In this document: piece after piece, positions 52,758 to 62,936 of the stretch
How the letters are laid out: each line of letters opens with the position of its first letter
Numbering within the stretch: the first letter of the stretch is position 1
Assembly: GCF_005281615.1 (NCBI RefSeq)
Contig: NZ_SZZM01000003.1
Location: forward strand, 1 to 64,000
DNA: 64,000 nucleotides
Reading direction: 5' to 3'
Origin: Rhodoligotrophos defluvii
Lineage (GTDB): Bacteria; Pseudomonadota; Alphaproteobacteria; Rhizobiales; Im1
Notes under the pieces: model-generated
Told to the model about the DNA's origin: nothing
The model's database searches: none
Seen by the model: the letters and a program-made list of their open reading frames with translations, nothing else
Translations under genes and position numbers: made by a program

Positions 52758-53963
52758 TCAGAGGAGCCAGCGTACGGAACGGCCGAACGCTTCCAGGCCA
52801 CGCTCGTGCCAACGACGGCGACGCCATAGGGCCAGCGTCACCTCGGCCGCATATTCAAGATCGCGTTGATACTGAGCGTCCAACGCCTTGGCCAGCGACC
52901 GGTCACGCGCCAGCAGGACGAGCTCCTGATTGACGAACAGGCTCAGATAGTCGAGGTTCGCCGACCCGATGACGCCCCACTCTTCGTCGATGGCGGACGT
53001 CTTGGCGTGAAGCTTGCGGGGCATGTACTCGTAGATGCGAACGCCCGCCGCCAGAAGCGGCTCGTAGGCGGCGCGGGTCGCCCAGCCGGCCACCGGCGGA
53101 TCGCCCCGGCGGGGCACCAGCAGGCGCACGTCGACGCCGCGCCTCGCCGCCGCGCGCAGCGCCGCCTCGACGATTGTGCCCGGTCCGAAATAGGGGGAGG
53201 TCAGGTAAACGTGACGGCGCGCGTTCTCGATCAGGCCGGCGTGCAGGCAGGCGAGCCGCTGCCGGCAATGGCGGGAATAGCTCGGCACGAGCAAGGCTTC
53301 GAGTCTCGTGGCGTCCTCGGGAATGGCCTCGGCACGGGGCGGTCGCTCATGCTGCCAGAGTTGATCGAATAGCGCCGCGGCCAGGGCTGCGAGCTCGCCG
53401 GCGACGCGCACATGGCTGTCGCGCTGGCGCGTTTCGCCGTGGAGCTCGCGCGAGTTCAGTCGGCGGATGTTGAAGCCGCCGAGGAAGGCCTCCCGCCCGT
53501 CGACGACTAGCAGCTTGCGATGGTTGCGCTGAAGGTATTGGAGCGGGCGGCGCCAGCGGAAGGGATGGAACCACCGGAACCGCACGCCCGCGCCCTCAAG
53601 CTCGCGCTGCAGGTCGCGAAACGCGGGGAAGCCGGCGCCGAAGGCGTCGAGGTGCAGCCGCACGTGCAACCCGCTGCGGGCCTTGGCGGCCAGGGCGGCG
53701 GCGAAGCGCCGTCCCACCTCGTCAGCGGCAAAAATGAAGGATTCCATGCGGATGTCTTGTTCGGCGCGCCCGATCGCCGCGACCATGGCGTCGTAGAGGT
53801 CGTCGCCCTCGACGAAGAGCCGAAAAGCGCCCCGACCCTCACGCAACTCGGGAAGGCAGATCCAGGCGCGGTCGCGTGCAATCTCGGCTTGCCGGGCTGC
53901 GCCACCGTTCTCGAGGGGCGCCCCTCCTCCAATCGGACCGGATGGACCGGTTCGCGCGCTCAT
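52758..53963 (-). CDS. Phospholipase D-family cardiolipin synthase (ClsB-like)
   Basis: A 401-residue protein with two HKD motifs: HRKLLVVDGREAFLGGFNI (about 172) and HAKTSAIDEEWGVIGSANLDYLS (about 345). FVEGDDLYDAMVAAIGRAEQDIRMESFIF is the family start. It probably makes cardiolipin or exchanges phospholipid head groups. The start is MSARTGP; longer frames add Arg-rich sequence. It is on the opposite strand to the EF-hand and ppsA genes. Confidence 0.88.
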   Translation of the reverse strand: MSARTGPSGPIGGGAPLENGGAARQAEIARDRAWICLPELREGRGAFRLFVEGDDLYDAMVAAIGRAEQDIRMESFIFAADEVGRRFAAALAAKARSGLHVRLHLDAFGAGFPAFRDLQRELEGAGVRFRWFHPFRWRRPLQYLQRNHRKLLVVDGREAFLGGFNIRRLNSRELHGETRQRDSHVRVAGELAALAAALFDQLWQHERPPRAEAIPEDATRLEALLVPSYSRHCRQRLACLHAGLIENARRHVYLTSPYFGPGTIVEAALRAAARRGVDVRLLVPRRGDPPVAGWATRAAYEPLLAAGVRIYEYMPRKLHAKTSAIDEEWGVIGSANLDYLSLFVNQELVLLARDRSLAKALDAQYQRDLEYAAEVTLALWRRRRWHERGLEAFGRSVRWLL

Positions 53964-54494
53964 CGTTCGTATCCGCGCGGACGTACGGGCCCGCCCGCAA
54001 GCGTCCGACCGGCATTGTCCGCACGGCGGCACAGCCTGAGCAGAGTTCGCGCGGCAGGCGCGCCATGAAGCCGAGGGCCGGCCATCGAGGCGGACTCGTC
54101 CTCTGGCGCCCCGGCGGCGGTCTTCAGAGTCACGCCGCAGCGGCAAGGGAATGGGTATTTGCCTGCGATGTTTCGCCCTGGGCGCGAGCACGCGTCGTCC
54201 TGCGGGCGCTGCCGTGAAGAGCGCTTACCGCTGCTCATCTTCCTGCACGTGAACAACATAGTGGGCTACCTGATCCATGGACGCCCTATCTGTCGGTGTG
54301 CAGACGAATATTCTGAGATCCGGTTACGGTTGTGGGCGCCGCGCCGCCTGGGGCGCACCGGAAAAGCGCCGTTCCAACTGTAATACTGCGGCCGCAAAGC
54401 CGTCTTTGACGTTGTATCACACGGCTCGACCGGCTACGTCGCTCTGCCGCAGGATGCAAATTAGAAGCGGGAGAGCAACCAAAAGGAGACATTT
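53964..54494. other. Intergenic region before ppsA
   Basis: A 531-nt divergent region without a convincing gene. A few short frames are open but not protein-like. It must contain the ppsA promoter; the last 25 nt include AAAAGGAG serving as the ppsA ribosome site. No FNR-type dyad is found. Confidence 0.4.
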
Positions 54495-56927
54495 GTGAGC
54501 TCCGACTATATCGCATGGTTTGAGGATCTGGGGTCCGGCGACGTCGCCCGCGTCGGCGGCAAGAACGCCTCACTTGGCGAGATGGTACGCAGCCTGAAGG
54601 ACGAAGGCGTGCGCGTCCCGGACGGTTTCGCCACCACGGCGCGGGCCTATCGGGAATACATCGCGGCGAACGCGATCGAGGCAGCGCTGCGCGAGCGCAT
54701 CGAGGCAATGAAGAGTGGACGCGCGTCGCTGCACCAAACCGGCGAGGCAATTCGCCGGCTGTTCCTCGACGGCGAGTTCCCGGAGGGGATCGCCGAGGCG
54801 ATCCGGGCCTCCTACCGCGAACTGTCCCGGCGCAGTGGGCAGGACGAGGTGTCGGTCGCCGTTCGCTCCAGCGCCACCGCCGAGGACCTGCCCGAGGCGA
54901 GCTTCGCCGGCCAGCAGGAGACGTTCCTCAATGTGCGCGGCGAGCGGGCGCTGCTCGCGGCCTGCCGCCGCTGCTTCGCCTCGCTGTTCACCGATCGCGC
55001 GATCAGCTACCGCGAGACCCAGGGCTTCGACCATCTGCAGGTTGCGCTCTCGATCGGCGTGCAGCGGATGGTCCGATCCGACAAGGCGGGATCGGGCGTG
55101 ATGTTCTCGATCGACACCGAGACCGGCTTCCCCGGCGTGGTCGTGATCAATGCCGCCTGGGGGCTCGGCGAGAACATCGTGCAGGGCGCCGTCAACCCGG
55201 ACAAGTACCTGGTCTTCAAGCCGCCGCTCGGCGAGAAGCGCTACCGGCCGATCATCGAGAAAGCGCGCGGCGCGAAGGAAAAGAAGATGATCTACGCCGA
55301 GGGCGGCAGCGGCCGGACGAAGAACGTCGACACCACGCGCCGCGAGCAGGAGGTGTTCGTGCTCCAGGACAACGAGATCCTGCAGCTCGCCCGCTGGGCC
55401 GTGGTCATCGAGGAGCATTACGGCCGGCCCATGGACATGGAGTGGGCCAAGGACGGCGAGACCGGCGAGCTCGCCATCGTCCAGGCCCGGCCGGAGACGG
55501 TGCAGTCGCTCCGGGGCTCGGCGCCGCTTAAGGTCTACCGGCTCAAGGAGAAAGGCAAGCGGCTGCTCTCCGGTGCGGCCATCGGCCAGGCGATTGCGGC
55601 CGCTCGGGCCTGCGTCATCCGGAGCGCCACGGAGATCGACCGCTTCCGGCCGGGCTCGATTCTGGTCACCGAGATCACCGACCCGGACTGGGTGCCGGTC
55701 ATGAAGCAGGCGGCCGGCATCATCACGGACCACGGCGGCACCACCAGCCATGCCGCCATCGTCAGCCGGGAGCTGGGTGTGCCGGCCGTCGTCGGCACCG
55801 GCCACGCTACCGAGCTGCTGCGCGACGGGCAGGATATCACCCTGTCCTGCGCCGAGGGCGATATCGGCTACGTCTATGACGGCGCCCTCGCCTTCGAGGC
55901 GGCGGATGTCAACCTGAAGGACATCCCGGAGACGCGCACCGCGATGATGGTCAACATCGCAAGCCCGGCCGCGGCGTTCCAGTGGTGGCGCCTGCCGGCC
56001 AAGGGCGTGGGCCTCGCCCGGATGGAATTCATCGTCAACAACATCATCAAGATCCACCCGATGGCGCTGGTCCACCCCGAGCGGGTCGAGGACCGGCAGG
56101 CGCGGCAGCAGATCCGCGAGCTGACCCGCGGCTATCGGGATCCACGGGACTACTTCGTCGACCAGCTCGCGCGTGGCATCGCCAAGATCGCCGCCCCCTT
56201 CCATCCGCACCCGGTGATCGTGCGCCTCAGCGACTTCAAGACCAACGAGTACGCGCACCTGATCGGCGGCAGCGCGTTCGAGCCGAAGGAGGAGAATCCG
56301 ATGCTCGGCTGGCGCGGCGCCTCGCGCTACTATGACGAGCGGTACCGCGAGGGCTTCGCGCTGGAGTGCCGCGCGCTGCGGACGGTGCGCGAAGAGATCG
56401 GGCTCACCAACGTCATCGTCATGGTGCCGTTCTGCCGCACGCCGGAGGAAGCCGAGCGCGTGCTGGCGGTGATGGCCAAGTATGGACTCGGGCGCGGCAC
56501 GGACGGGCTTCAGGTCTACATGATGTGCGAGATTCCCTCGAACGTGCTCCTGGCCGAGGAATTCGCCAAGCGCTTCGACGGCTTCTCGATCGGCAGCAAC
56601 GACCTCACCCAGCTCATCCTCGGCGTCGACCGGGATTCGGGCGATCTCGCGCCGCTGTTCGATGAGCGCAGCGAAGCCGTGAAACGTGCCATTCGCGAGG
56701 CGATCACCAAGGCGCACGCGGCCGGGATCAAGATCGGCATCTGCGGCCAGGCGCCGAGCAACTACCCCGAGTTCGCCGCCTTCCTCGTCGAGGAAGGGAT
56801 CGACTCGATTTCCTTCAACCCCGACAGCTTCGTCGCGACCGTCCGCCATGTCGCCGAGGTCGAGCGGCGGCGGGACTCAGCACGCGTGGCCGGCGCTCCG
56901 GGATCCGGCGTCCGAGGCAGGACATGA
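54495..56927 (+). CDS. ppsA: Phosphoenolpyruvate synthase
   Basis: An 810-residue enzyme. The ATP-grasp N-terminal domain (VGGKNASLGEMVRSL, VAVRSSATAEDLPEASFAGQQETFL) is followed by the phospho-histidine domain with DHGGTTSHAAIVSRELGVPAVVG (catalytic His) and the PEP-binding barrel (GLARMEFIVNN, SDFKTNEYAHLIGG, IGSNDLTQLILGVDRDS, GICGQAPSNYPEF with the catalytic Cys). It converts pyruvate and ATP to PEP, AMP and phosphate. GTG start after AAAAGGAG. The stop overlaps the SHOCT gene's ATG (ATGA). Confidence 0.95.
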   Translation: MSSDYIAWFEDLGSGDVARVGGKNASLGEMVRSLKDEGVRVPDGFATTARAYREYIAANAIEAALRERIEAMKSGRASLHQTGEAIRRLFLDGEFPEGIAEAIRASYRELSRRSGQDEVSVAVRSSATAEDLPEASFAGQQETFLNVRGERALLAACRRCFASLFTDRAISYRETQGFDHLQVALSIGVQRMVRSDKAGSGVMFSIDTETGFPGVVVINAAWGLGENIVQGAVNPDKYLVFKPPLGEKRYRPIIEKARGAKEKKMIYAEGGSGRTKNVDTTRREQEVFVLQDNEILQLARWAVVIEEHYGRPMDMEWAKDGETGELAIVQARPETVQSLRGSAPLKVYRLKEKGKRLLSGAAIGQAIAAARACVIRSATEIDRFRPGSILVTEITDPDWVPVMKQAAGIITDHGGTTSHAAIVSRELGVPAVVGTGHATELLRDGQDITLSCAEGDIGYVYDGALAFEAADVNLKDIPETRTAMMVNIASPAAAFQWWRLPAKGVGLARMEFIVNNIIKIHPMALVHPERVEDRQARQQIRELTRGYRDPRDYFVDQLARGIAKIAAPFHPHPVIVRLSDFKTNEYAHLIGGSAFEPKEENPMLGWRGASRYYDERYREGFALECRALRTVREEIGLTNVIVMVPFCRTPEEAERVLAVMAKYGLGRGTDGLQVYMMCEIPSNVLLAEEFAKRFDGFSIGSNDLTQLILGVDRDSGDLAPLFDERSEAVKRAIREAITKAHAAGIKIGICGQAPSNYPEFAAFLVEEGIDSISFNPDSFVATVRHVAEVERRRDSARVAGAPGSGVRGRT

Positions 56928-57274
56928 AGAGGCCGGCAGCACAGATGAGTAGCATGTTGGCGGCCAGTCTGGCGGCGTCTCCCGTTGCGGCCCAGGTCTA
57001 TGGAGACGGCGTCGGCATGTGGCACGGAACATGGGGCTGGGGACATATGGTGGTCGGCGGCCTGATGATGCTCCTGTTCTGGGCCGCCGTTATCGCCCTG
57101 ATCGTCCTGATCGTCCGCTGGTTGTCGGGAAGCGCGCGCGAGCAGCGCCCGCCAGATCGCTCGGCGCTTGAGATCCTCGAGGAGAGATTCGCGCGGGGCG
57201 AGATCGAGCGGGAGGAGTTCGAGGAGAAAAGACGTCTGCTCGCCGGGCAAGCGGGCGCACAGAAAGGCAGATAG
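56924..57274 (+). CDS. SHOCT-domain membrane protein
   Basis: A 116-residue protein. A leader or membrane segment (about 8-25) and a second strong one (MVVGGLMMLLFWAAVIALIVLIVRWL) precede a C-terminal SHOCT motif (ALEILEERFARGEIEREEFEEKRRLL). SHOCT is a short helical oligomerisation motif. Coupled by ATGA overlap to ppsA and 2 nt from copB, it may help anchor or regulate the ATPase. Confidence 0.85.
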   Translation: MKRPAAQMSSMLAASLAASPVAAQVYGDGVGMWHGTWGWGHMVVGGLMMLLFWAAVIALIVLIVRWLSGSAREQRPPDRSALEILEERFARGEIEREEFEEKRRLLAGQAGAQKGR

Positions 57275-57276
57275 TT

Positions 57277-59454
57277 ATGGCTAAGTCTTCCCACCGCCAC
57301 CACGAAGGCCACGCCGCCGGGCTTGGCCCAGAGGATCGCGCGACCCGGACCGAGATCGCCACCGCCGCGCGGCACGGCCACACCGGGACCGAAGAAGGCG
57401 GCCACGCCCACGCCGGTGGCCACGATCACGCCGCGATGATCGCGGACTTCCGTCGGCGCTTTTGGGTGTGCCTCGTTCTGACCGTGCCGATCTTGGCGCT
57501 GTCGCCGATGATCCAGGGCATCCTGGGCCTTGAGGCAGCGCTGGCGTTCCCAGGCTCGGACTATGTCCTGTTCGCGCTGTCCTCGGTCGTGTTCTTTTAC
57601 GGTGGCTGGCCGTTCCTCGTCGGCCTTGCCGAGGAGTTGAAGAGCCGGCGGCCCGGCATGATGACGCTGATCTCGCTGGCGATCACCGTCGCCTATGTCT
57701 ATTCGAGCGCCGTGGTCTTCGGCCTCGAAGGCGAGGTGTTCTACTGGGAGCTCGCCACCCTGATCGACGTGATGCTGCTCGGCCACTGGATCGAGATGCG
57801 CTCGGTCATGGGGGCCTCGGGGGCGCTTGAGGCCCTGGTCCGGCTGCTGCCCGCCACCACCCTACGGCTGACGCCGACCGGCGAGACCGAAGAGGTGCCG
57901 GTATCAGAGCTCAAGCCCGGCGACCGCGTGCTCGTCCGGCCAGGCGACAAGGTGCCGATCGACGGCATGATCGTCAAAGGCAGCTCCAGCTTCAACGAAT
58001 CGATGCTGACCGGCGAATCCCGGCCGGTGGACAAGGGTGAGGGCCAGGAGGCGGTCGGCGGCAGCATCAACGGCGAGGGCGCGGTCACGATCGAGGTGCG
58101 GAAGACCGGCGACCAGACCTATCTCAGCCAGGTGATCGAGATGGTGCGTCAGGCACAGGCGACGCGTTCGCGGGCGCAGGACCTGGCAAACCGGGCGGCG
58201 CAGTGGCTGACCTGGATCGCCATCCTCGGCGGCGGCGGCACGCTCGCCGTGTGGCTCATCGCCGGCGCCGGCTTCAACTTCGCGCTCACCCGCATGGTGA
58301 CCGTCATGGTCATCGCCTGCCCGCACGCGCTGGGGCTCGCGGTGCCGCTGGTGGTGGCGGTCAGCACCAAGCTCACGGCCCAGAACGGCCTCCTCATCCG
58401 CGACCGCGCCGCGTTCGAACGCGCCCGCAACCTGGACGTCGTGATCTTCGACAAGACCGGCACGCTCACCGAGGGTCGGTTCGGCGTCGCCGATGTGGTG
58501 CCGCTGGGCGGACGCTCCGCCGAGGAGGTGCTCTCCTGGGCCGCAGCGCTGGAGAGCCAGTCGGAACACCCGATCGCGCAAGGCGTGGTGCGCGGTGCCG
58601 CCGAGCGCGGCATCAGCCTGAAGCCGGTGACGGACTTTCGCAACCTGCCCGGCCGGGGCGCCGAAGCCAGGATCGAGGGGCACGACGTCAAGGTGGTGAG
58701 CCCCGGATATCTGCGGGCCAACAACCTCTCCGCGGACGATCCGGCGATCGGCCGCCTCGCCGAACAGGGCAACACGGTGGTCTATGTGCTGCTGGACGGC
58801 GCGGTCATCGGCGCGGTGGCGCTGGCCGACGTGATCCGCGAGGAGTCCTACGAGACGGTCCGGCGGCTCAAGGAGCTTGGCATCCAGTCGATGATGCTGA
58901 CCGGTGACGCCAGGGCGGTGGCGAAGACGGTCGCCGAGAAGCTGGGGCTCGCCGATTATTTCGCGGAGGTACTGCCGAACCAGAAGGCAGAGAAGGTTAG
59001 GGAGGTGCAGGCCAAGGGGCTGCGCGTGGCCATGGTGGGGGACGGGGTCAACGACGCGCCGGCGCTGGTGCAGTCCGATCTCGGCATCGCCGTCGGCGCG
59101 GGCACCGACGTGGCCATCGAATCGGCCGACGTGGTGCTGGTCCGCAGCGATCCGCGGGATGTCTTCGCCATCCTGGCGCTCTCGCGGGCGACCTACCGCA
59201 AGATGGCCCAGAACCTGCTCTGGGCCACCGGCTACAACGCGGTCGCCCTGCCGCTCGCCGCCGGCATCGGCTACGGCTGGGACATCCTGCTCACGCCGGC
59301 CATAGGTGCTGCCTTCATGTCGCTCAGTACTGTGATCGTGGCGATCAACGCCAAGCTGCTGGAGCGTGCCCGCCGGCTGGTCGCCAGCGCCGAGCCCATC
59401 CCGGCGGGAGACGGCCAGAGACCGCAGCCCGCCGCCACTGCGGCGCAACATTGA
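57277..59454 (+). CDS. copB: Copper P1B-type ATPase, CopB class (P1B-3)
   Basis: A 725-residue ATPase. A His-rich N-terminus (HRHHEGH...HGHTGTEEGGHAHAGGHDHAA) replaces an HMA domain; MLTGESRPVDKG is the actuator, Cys348-Pro349-His350 in VIACPHALGLA the metal site that defines CopB, Asp392 in FDKTGTLTEG is phosphorylated, and SEHPIAQGVV and MVGDGVNDAPALVQSDLG follow. It exports Cu(I), Cu(II) or Ag(I) to the periplasm. No separate Cop chaperone or sensor is next to it in the window. Confidence 0.93.
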   Translation: MAKSSHRHHEGHAAGLGPEDRATRTEIATAARHGHTGTEEGGHAHAGGHDHAAMIADFRRRFWVCLVLTVPILALSPMIQGILGLEAALAFPGSDYVLFALSSVVFFYGGWPFLVGLAEELKSRRPGMMTLISLAITVAYVYSSAVVFGLEGEVFYWELATLIDVMLLGHWIEMRSVMGASGALEALVRLLPATTLRLTPTGETEEVPVSELKPGDRVLVRPGDKVPIDGMIVKGSSSFNESMLTGESRPVDKGEGQEAVGGSINGEGAVTIEVRKTGDQTYLSQVIEMVRQAQATRSRAQDLANRAAQWLTWIAILGGGGTLAVWLIAGAGFNFALTRMVTVMVIACPHALGLAVPLVVAVSTKLTAQNGLLIRDRAAFERARNLDVVIFDKTGTLTEGRFGVADVVPLGGRSAEEVLSWAAALESQSEHPIAQGVVRGAAERGISLKPVTDFRNLPGRGAEARIEGHDVKVVSPGYLRANNLSADDPAIGRLAEQGNTVVYVLLDGAVIGAVALADVIREESYETVRRLKELGIQSMMLTGDARAVAKTVAEKLGLADYFAEVLPNQKAEKVREVQAKGLRVAMVGDGVNDAPALVQSDLGIAVGAGTDVAIESADVVLVRSDPRDVFAILALSRATYRKMAQNLLWATGYNAVALPLAAGIGYGWDILLTPAIGAAFMSLSTVIVAINAKLLERARRLVASAEPIPAGDGQRPQPAATAAQH

Positions 59455-59611
59455 GCCTGCGCAGAACGAGCCGGGCTCACAGGAGCAATTCAACGGAGGA
59501 TTCACACATCATAGCAGCGGAGAAGATCAGAGTTGCCGTCAATGGTAATGGCGCAAGCGGCTGCGTGCCCCGGCAAATAGGACCGCATCCAGAACCGACG
59601 GAAGGACCAGC

Positions 59612-60619
59612 ATGAGGGTTGCCGTATTCGAGACCGAGGAATGGGAGCACCGAGCCTGTCTGCGGCTGCAGCCGGAGCATCAGGTGGTCTGCACCCGCGA
59701 TGCGCTCGACGAGGGGACGGCTTCGGATCACGCGGATGCCGAAGCCGTCAGCACCTTCGTCACCTCGACCCTGAGCGCTGCTGTTCTGGCGCGGTTCTCC
59801 GACCTGAAGCTCATCGCCACGCGCTCCACCGGCTACGACCATATCGACCTCGCCTACTGCCGCAGCCGTGGGATAACGGTCAGCAACGTGCCGGATTACG
59901 GCGACTCGACGGTCGCAGAGCACGCGTTCGCTCTGCTCCTCGCGGTGGCCCGCCACCTCGTCGAGGCGGTCGAGCGGACGCGGCGGGGCAACTTCTCGCA
60001 GGCCGGCCTCCGCGGCTTCGAGCTGCGGGATAAGACCCTGGGCGTGATCGGCACGGGCCGCATCGGACGCCGGGTGGTCGAGATCGCCAAGGGCTTTGGC
60101 ATGACCGTCCTGGCGTTTGACGCCCATCCGAACGAAGAGGCCGCACGCCAGCTTGGCTTCCGCTACGCCGCTCTCGATGCAGTGCTCGCGGCGGCCGACG
60201 TCGTCACACTGCACGTGCCCGCCACGCCGCAGACGGCAGGTCTGCTGTCCGACCGCGCCTTCGGCCAGATGCGCCCGGGCGCCGTGCTCATCAACACGGC
60301 CCGGGGCAACATTGTCGATGTCCCGGCATTGGTACGGGCGCTGGCCGACGGCAGACTCAAGGCGGCAGGCCTTGACGTGTTGCCACAGGAACCCTTGATC
60401 CGCGAGGAGGCGCAGATCTTCCGCGCCCCATCGATCGGCGGCTACGACCTCAAGGCGCTCGTCGCCAACCACGTGCTGCTGCGGTTCCCGAACGTGATCG
60501 TGACGCCGCACAACGCCTACAACACGGACAGCGCCGTCCGGCGCATCGTCGAGACCACGATGGAGAACATTGAGGCCTTCGCGCGCGGTGAGCCACGGAA
60601 CGTGGTGTCGGATGGCTGA
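59612..60619 (+). CDS. D-lactate dehydrogenase-like 2-hydroxyacid dehydrogenase
   Basis: A 335-residue D-isomer-specific 2-hydroxyacid dehydrogenase. LGVIGTGRIGRRVVEIAKGFGM is the NAD fold; Arg in INTARGNIVD, Glu in LDVLPQEP and His in TPHNAYNTDSA are the catalytic triad. Similarity of the N-terminal region (VFETEEWEHRACLRL, IATRSTGYDHIDLAYC) to fermentative D-LDH supports reduction of pyruvate to D-lactate with NADH. It overlaps glgX by 8 nt, so glycogen debranching and lactate formation are co-expressed. Confidence 0.9.
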   Translation: MRVAVFETEEWEHRACLRLQPEHQVVCTRDALDEGTASDHADAEAVSTFVTSTLSAAVLARFSDLKLIATRSTGYDHIDLAYCRSRGITVSNVPDYGDSTVAEHAFALLLAVARHLVEAVERTRRGNFSQAGLRGFELRDKTLGVIGTGRIGRRVVEIAKGFGMTVLAFDAHPNEEAARQLGFRYAALDAVLAAADVVTLHVPATPQTAGLLSDRAFGQMRPGAVLINTARGNIVDVPALVRALADGRLKAAGLDVLPQEPLIREEAQIFRAPSIGGYDLKALVANHVLLRFPNVIVTPHNAYNTDSAVRRIVETTMENIEAFARGEPRNVVSDG

Positions 60620-62903
60620 GCCGCCCCGTTCCGTGCGTCGCGCGCTGGATCGGCTCCAGGTCGTGTCCGGCAGGTCCTCCGGTCTGCCGAAGCCGGTGCG
60701 TCATGCGGCCGCGCCAGCCGGCGCCGGCAACGGCACCGTCGGGATCGCCCGCGGTGATCCGCTCCCGCTTGGTCTGCACGAATGCTGGGATGGCGTGAAC
60801 CTCGCGGTGTTCAGCCGCCACGCCACGCGGATGGAGGTGCTCCTGTTCGATGATCCCGCCCAGGCCGAGCCGAGCTCCCGCATCATGCTTGAGCCGCGGC
60901 GCCATCGGACCGGAGATGCTTGGCACGTCCGCCTTAGGGGCGACCTTCGCGGCAGGTTCTACGCGCTTCGGGTGGATGGGCCGGAGGCCCTGGAAGAGGG
61001 CCACCTGTTCAACCCGAACCGGGTCCTGCTCGACCCCTATGCCGGCGCCGTCGCCGGCCTGGTGGCCGGATCCCGCGCCTCCACCCCGAACGGCGAGCCG
61101 GACCCGCTTCCGGCGCGAAGCGTTCGGTGCGCGATCGCCGACCAGCGGTTCGACTGGCAGGATGATGCGCCACTCCGCCATCCCTGGGGCGACACCATCA
61201 TCTACGAGACGCACGTGCGGGGGCTCACCATCCACCCCTCGTCCGGTGCCCGCTATCCCGGGCAGTATCTCGGGGTGATCGAGAAGATTCCCTACTTGCA
61301 GGCGCTCGGCGTCACCGCGCTCGAGCTGATGCCGGTGCAGGCCTTCTACCCGGAGGCGATCGCGCGGCGAAATCCGCTCACCGGCGAGGCGTTGCGCGAC
61401 TACTGGGGCTACAACCCTATCGCCCTGTTCGCGCCGATGGCGGGGTACGCGGGCGACGTCGCGCCGGGCGGCGAACTCGCGGCGTTCAAGACCATGGTGC
61501 GCGAACTGCACCGGGCGGGCATCGAGGTCATCCTGGACGTCGTCTTCAATCACACGGGTGAAGGCGGACGCACCGGCCCGACCTACAGCTTCCGGGGACT
61601 CGACAACGCGATCTATTACATCCTGACCCCCGACGGGGATTACGCGGACTATACCGGCTGCGGCAACACGCTGAACTGCAACCACCCGGTGGTGCGCGGC
61701 ATGATCGTCGACTGCCTGCGGCACTGGGTGGTGCAGTGCCACGTCGACGGCTTCCGCTTCGACCTCGCCTCGGTGCTCGGGCGCGACCAGAGCGGCAATC
61801 TCCTGCCGAACCCGCCGCTGCTGGAGCAGATCGCCGAGGATCCGATCCTGCGCGACGTCAAGCTGATCGCCGAGGCCTGGGATGCCGGCGGCGCCTTCCA
61901 GGTGGGCCGTTTCCCGGGCCGGCGCTGGGCCGAGTGGAACTGCCACTACCGCGACGACGTGCGCCGCTTCTGGCGGGGCGACCCCGGACTGACCGGCGCG
62001 TTCGCGACCCGGCTCGCCGGCAGCAGCGATCTCTACCAGGGCGGCGGCGAGAGCCCGCTCAACAGCGTCAACTTCATCACCAGCCACGACGGCTTCACGC
62101 TCAACGACCTCGTGAGCTACGCGCGCAAGCACAACGAGGCGAACGGCGAGGGCAACCGGGATGGCATCGACGCGAATTACAGCGAGAATAACGGCGCGGA
62201 AGGCCCGACGGATGACCCCCGCATCGAGGCCATGCGCCTGCGGCAGATCAAGAACCTGCTCGCCACGCTCCTGCTCTCCCGCGGCGTGCCGATGCTGCTC
62301 GGCGGCGACGAGTTCCGCCGCACCCAGAGGGGCAACAACAACGCCTACTGCCAGGACAATGCAACCTCCTGGTACGACTGGTCGCTGGCAGAGCGGAACG
62401 CGAGTCTCGCGCGCTTCGTCCGGCAGCTGATCGCGTTCCGCAAGGCGCATTCCGTGCTGCGCGCCGAGACCTTCTACACGGACGCGGACGTCGCCTGGTT
62501 CGGGGCGAAGGGTAGCATGCCCGACTGGCACGGGCCCGACAACCGGCTGGCCTGCCTTGTCCGCGGCAGCCACGCGACTCTGTGCCTGCTCTTCAACGCC
62601 AGCCATGCCCCGTGCGGCTTCCTCCTGCCGGCGCCGCCGATGGAGCCGTGGCGCATCGCCGTCGACACGTCGAAAACGGCGCCTGACGACGCACCGGACC
62701 TCGGCGGCGCGCCCAGCATCGATGACGTGCACGAGATCCGCCTTGAGGCCCGAACCACCATGGTCCTTGTGTCCTGGTGGGGGAACGAGCGTTACGGGCG
62801 AGCGGTCACACGAAGCGCTGAACACGGGCAAGAAAACAGCAGGCAGGATCAGGAGCTTGATCTCGGAGCTCCGGAGCCGCCGGCGGCAATGAGCGGTGCG
62901 TGA
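60612..62903 (+). CDS. glgX: Glycogen debranching enzyme (isoamylase-type GlgX)
   Basis: A 763-residue GH13 enzyme. A CBM48-like N-terminal domain (GLHECWDGVNLAVFSRHATRMEVLLFDD) leads to the barrel: YETHVRGLTIHPS, LDVVFNHTGEGG, VDGFRFDLASVLGRD (nucleophile Asp), LIAEAWDAGG (acid/base Glu) and ITSHDGFTLNDLVSYARKHNEANGE (transition-state Asp). It removes alpha-1,6 branches from phosphorylase-limit glycogen. The start MAEPPRS overlaps the dehydrogenase gene. It complements GlgP and GlgA encoded earlier. Confidence 0.94.
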   Translation: MAEPPRSVRRALDRLQVVSGRSSGLPKPVRHAAAPAGAGNGTVGIARGDPLPLGLHECWDGVNLAVFSRHATRMEVLLFDDPAQAEPSSRIMLEPRRHRTGDAWHVRLRGDLRGRFYALRVDGPEALEEGHLFNPNRVLLDPYAGAVAGLVAGSRASTPNGEPDPLPARSVRCAIADQRFDWQDDAPLRHPWGDTIIYETHVRGLTIHPSSGARYPGQYLGVIEKIPYLQALGVTALELMPVQAFYPEAIARRNPLTGEALRDYWGYNPIALFAPMAGYAGDVAPGGELAAFKTMVRELHRAGIEVILDVVFNHTGEGGRTGPTYSFRGLDNAIYYILTPDGDYADYTGCGNTLNCNHPVVRGMIVDCLRHWVVQCHVDGFRFDLASVLGRDQSGNLLPNPPLLEQIAEDPILRDVKLIAEAWDAGGAFQVGRFPGRRWAEWNCHYRDDVRRFWRGDPGLTGAFATRLAGSSDLYQGGGESPLNSVNFITSHDGFTLNDLVSYARKHNEANGEGNRDGIDANYSENNGAEGPTDDPRIEAMRLRQIKNLLATLLLSRGVPMLLGGDEFRRTQRGNNNAYCQDNATSWYDWSLAERNASLARFVRQLIAFRKAHSVLRAETFYTDADVAWFGAKGSMPDWHGPDNRLACLVRGSHATLCLLFNASHAPCGFLLPAPPMEPWRIAVDTSKTAPDDAPDLGGAPSIDDVHEIRLEARTTMVLVSWWGNERYGRAVTRSAEHGQENSRQDQELDLGAPEPPAAMSGA

Positions 62904-62936
62904 GACCGTAAGTGACATTTAAGGCATGAGGTGAAC

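Noticed and set aside
54410-54435. A TTGACGTTGTATCA sequence upstream of ppsA as an FNR box
   Set aside because: Only the left half-site fits; the right half does not match ATCAA at the required spacing.
54570-56849. A 759-codon minus-strand frame opposite ppsA
   Set aside because: Same reason: no domain, unnatural composition, and exact overlap with a well-conserved PEP synthase.
60450-62918. An 822-codon minus-strand frame opposite glgX
   Set aside because: Shadow of a GH13 enzyme; no ribosome site or recognisable motif.
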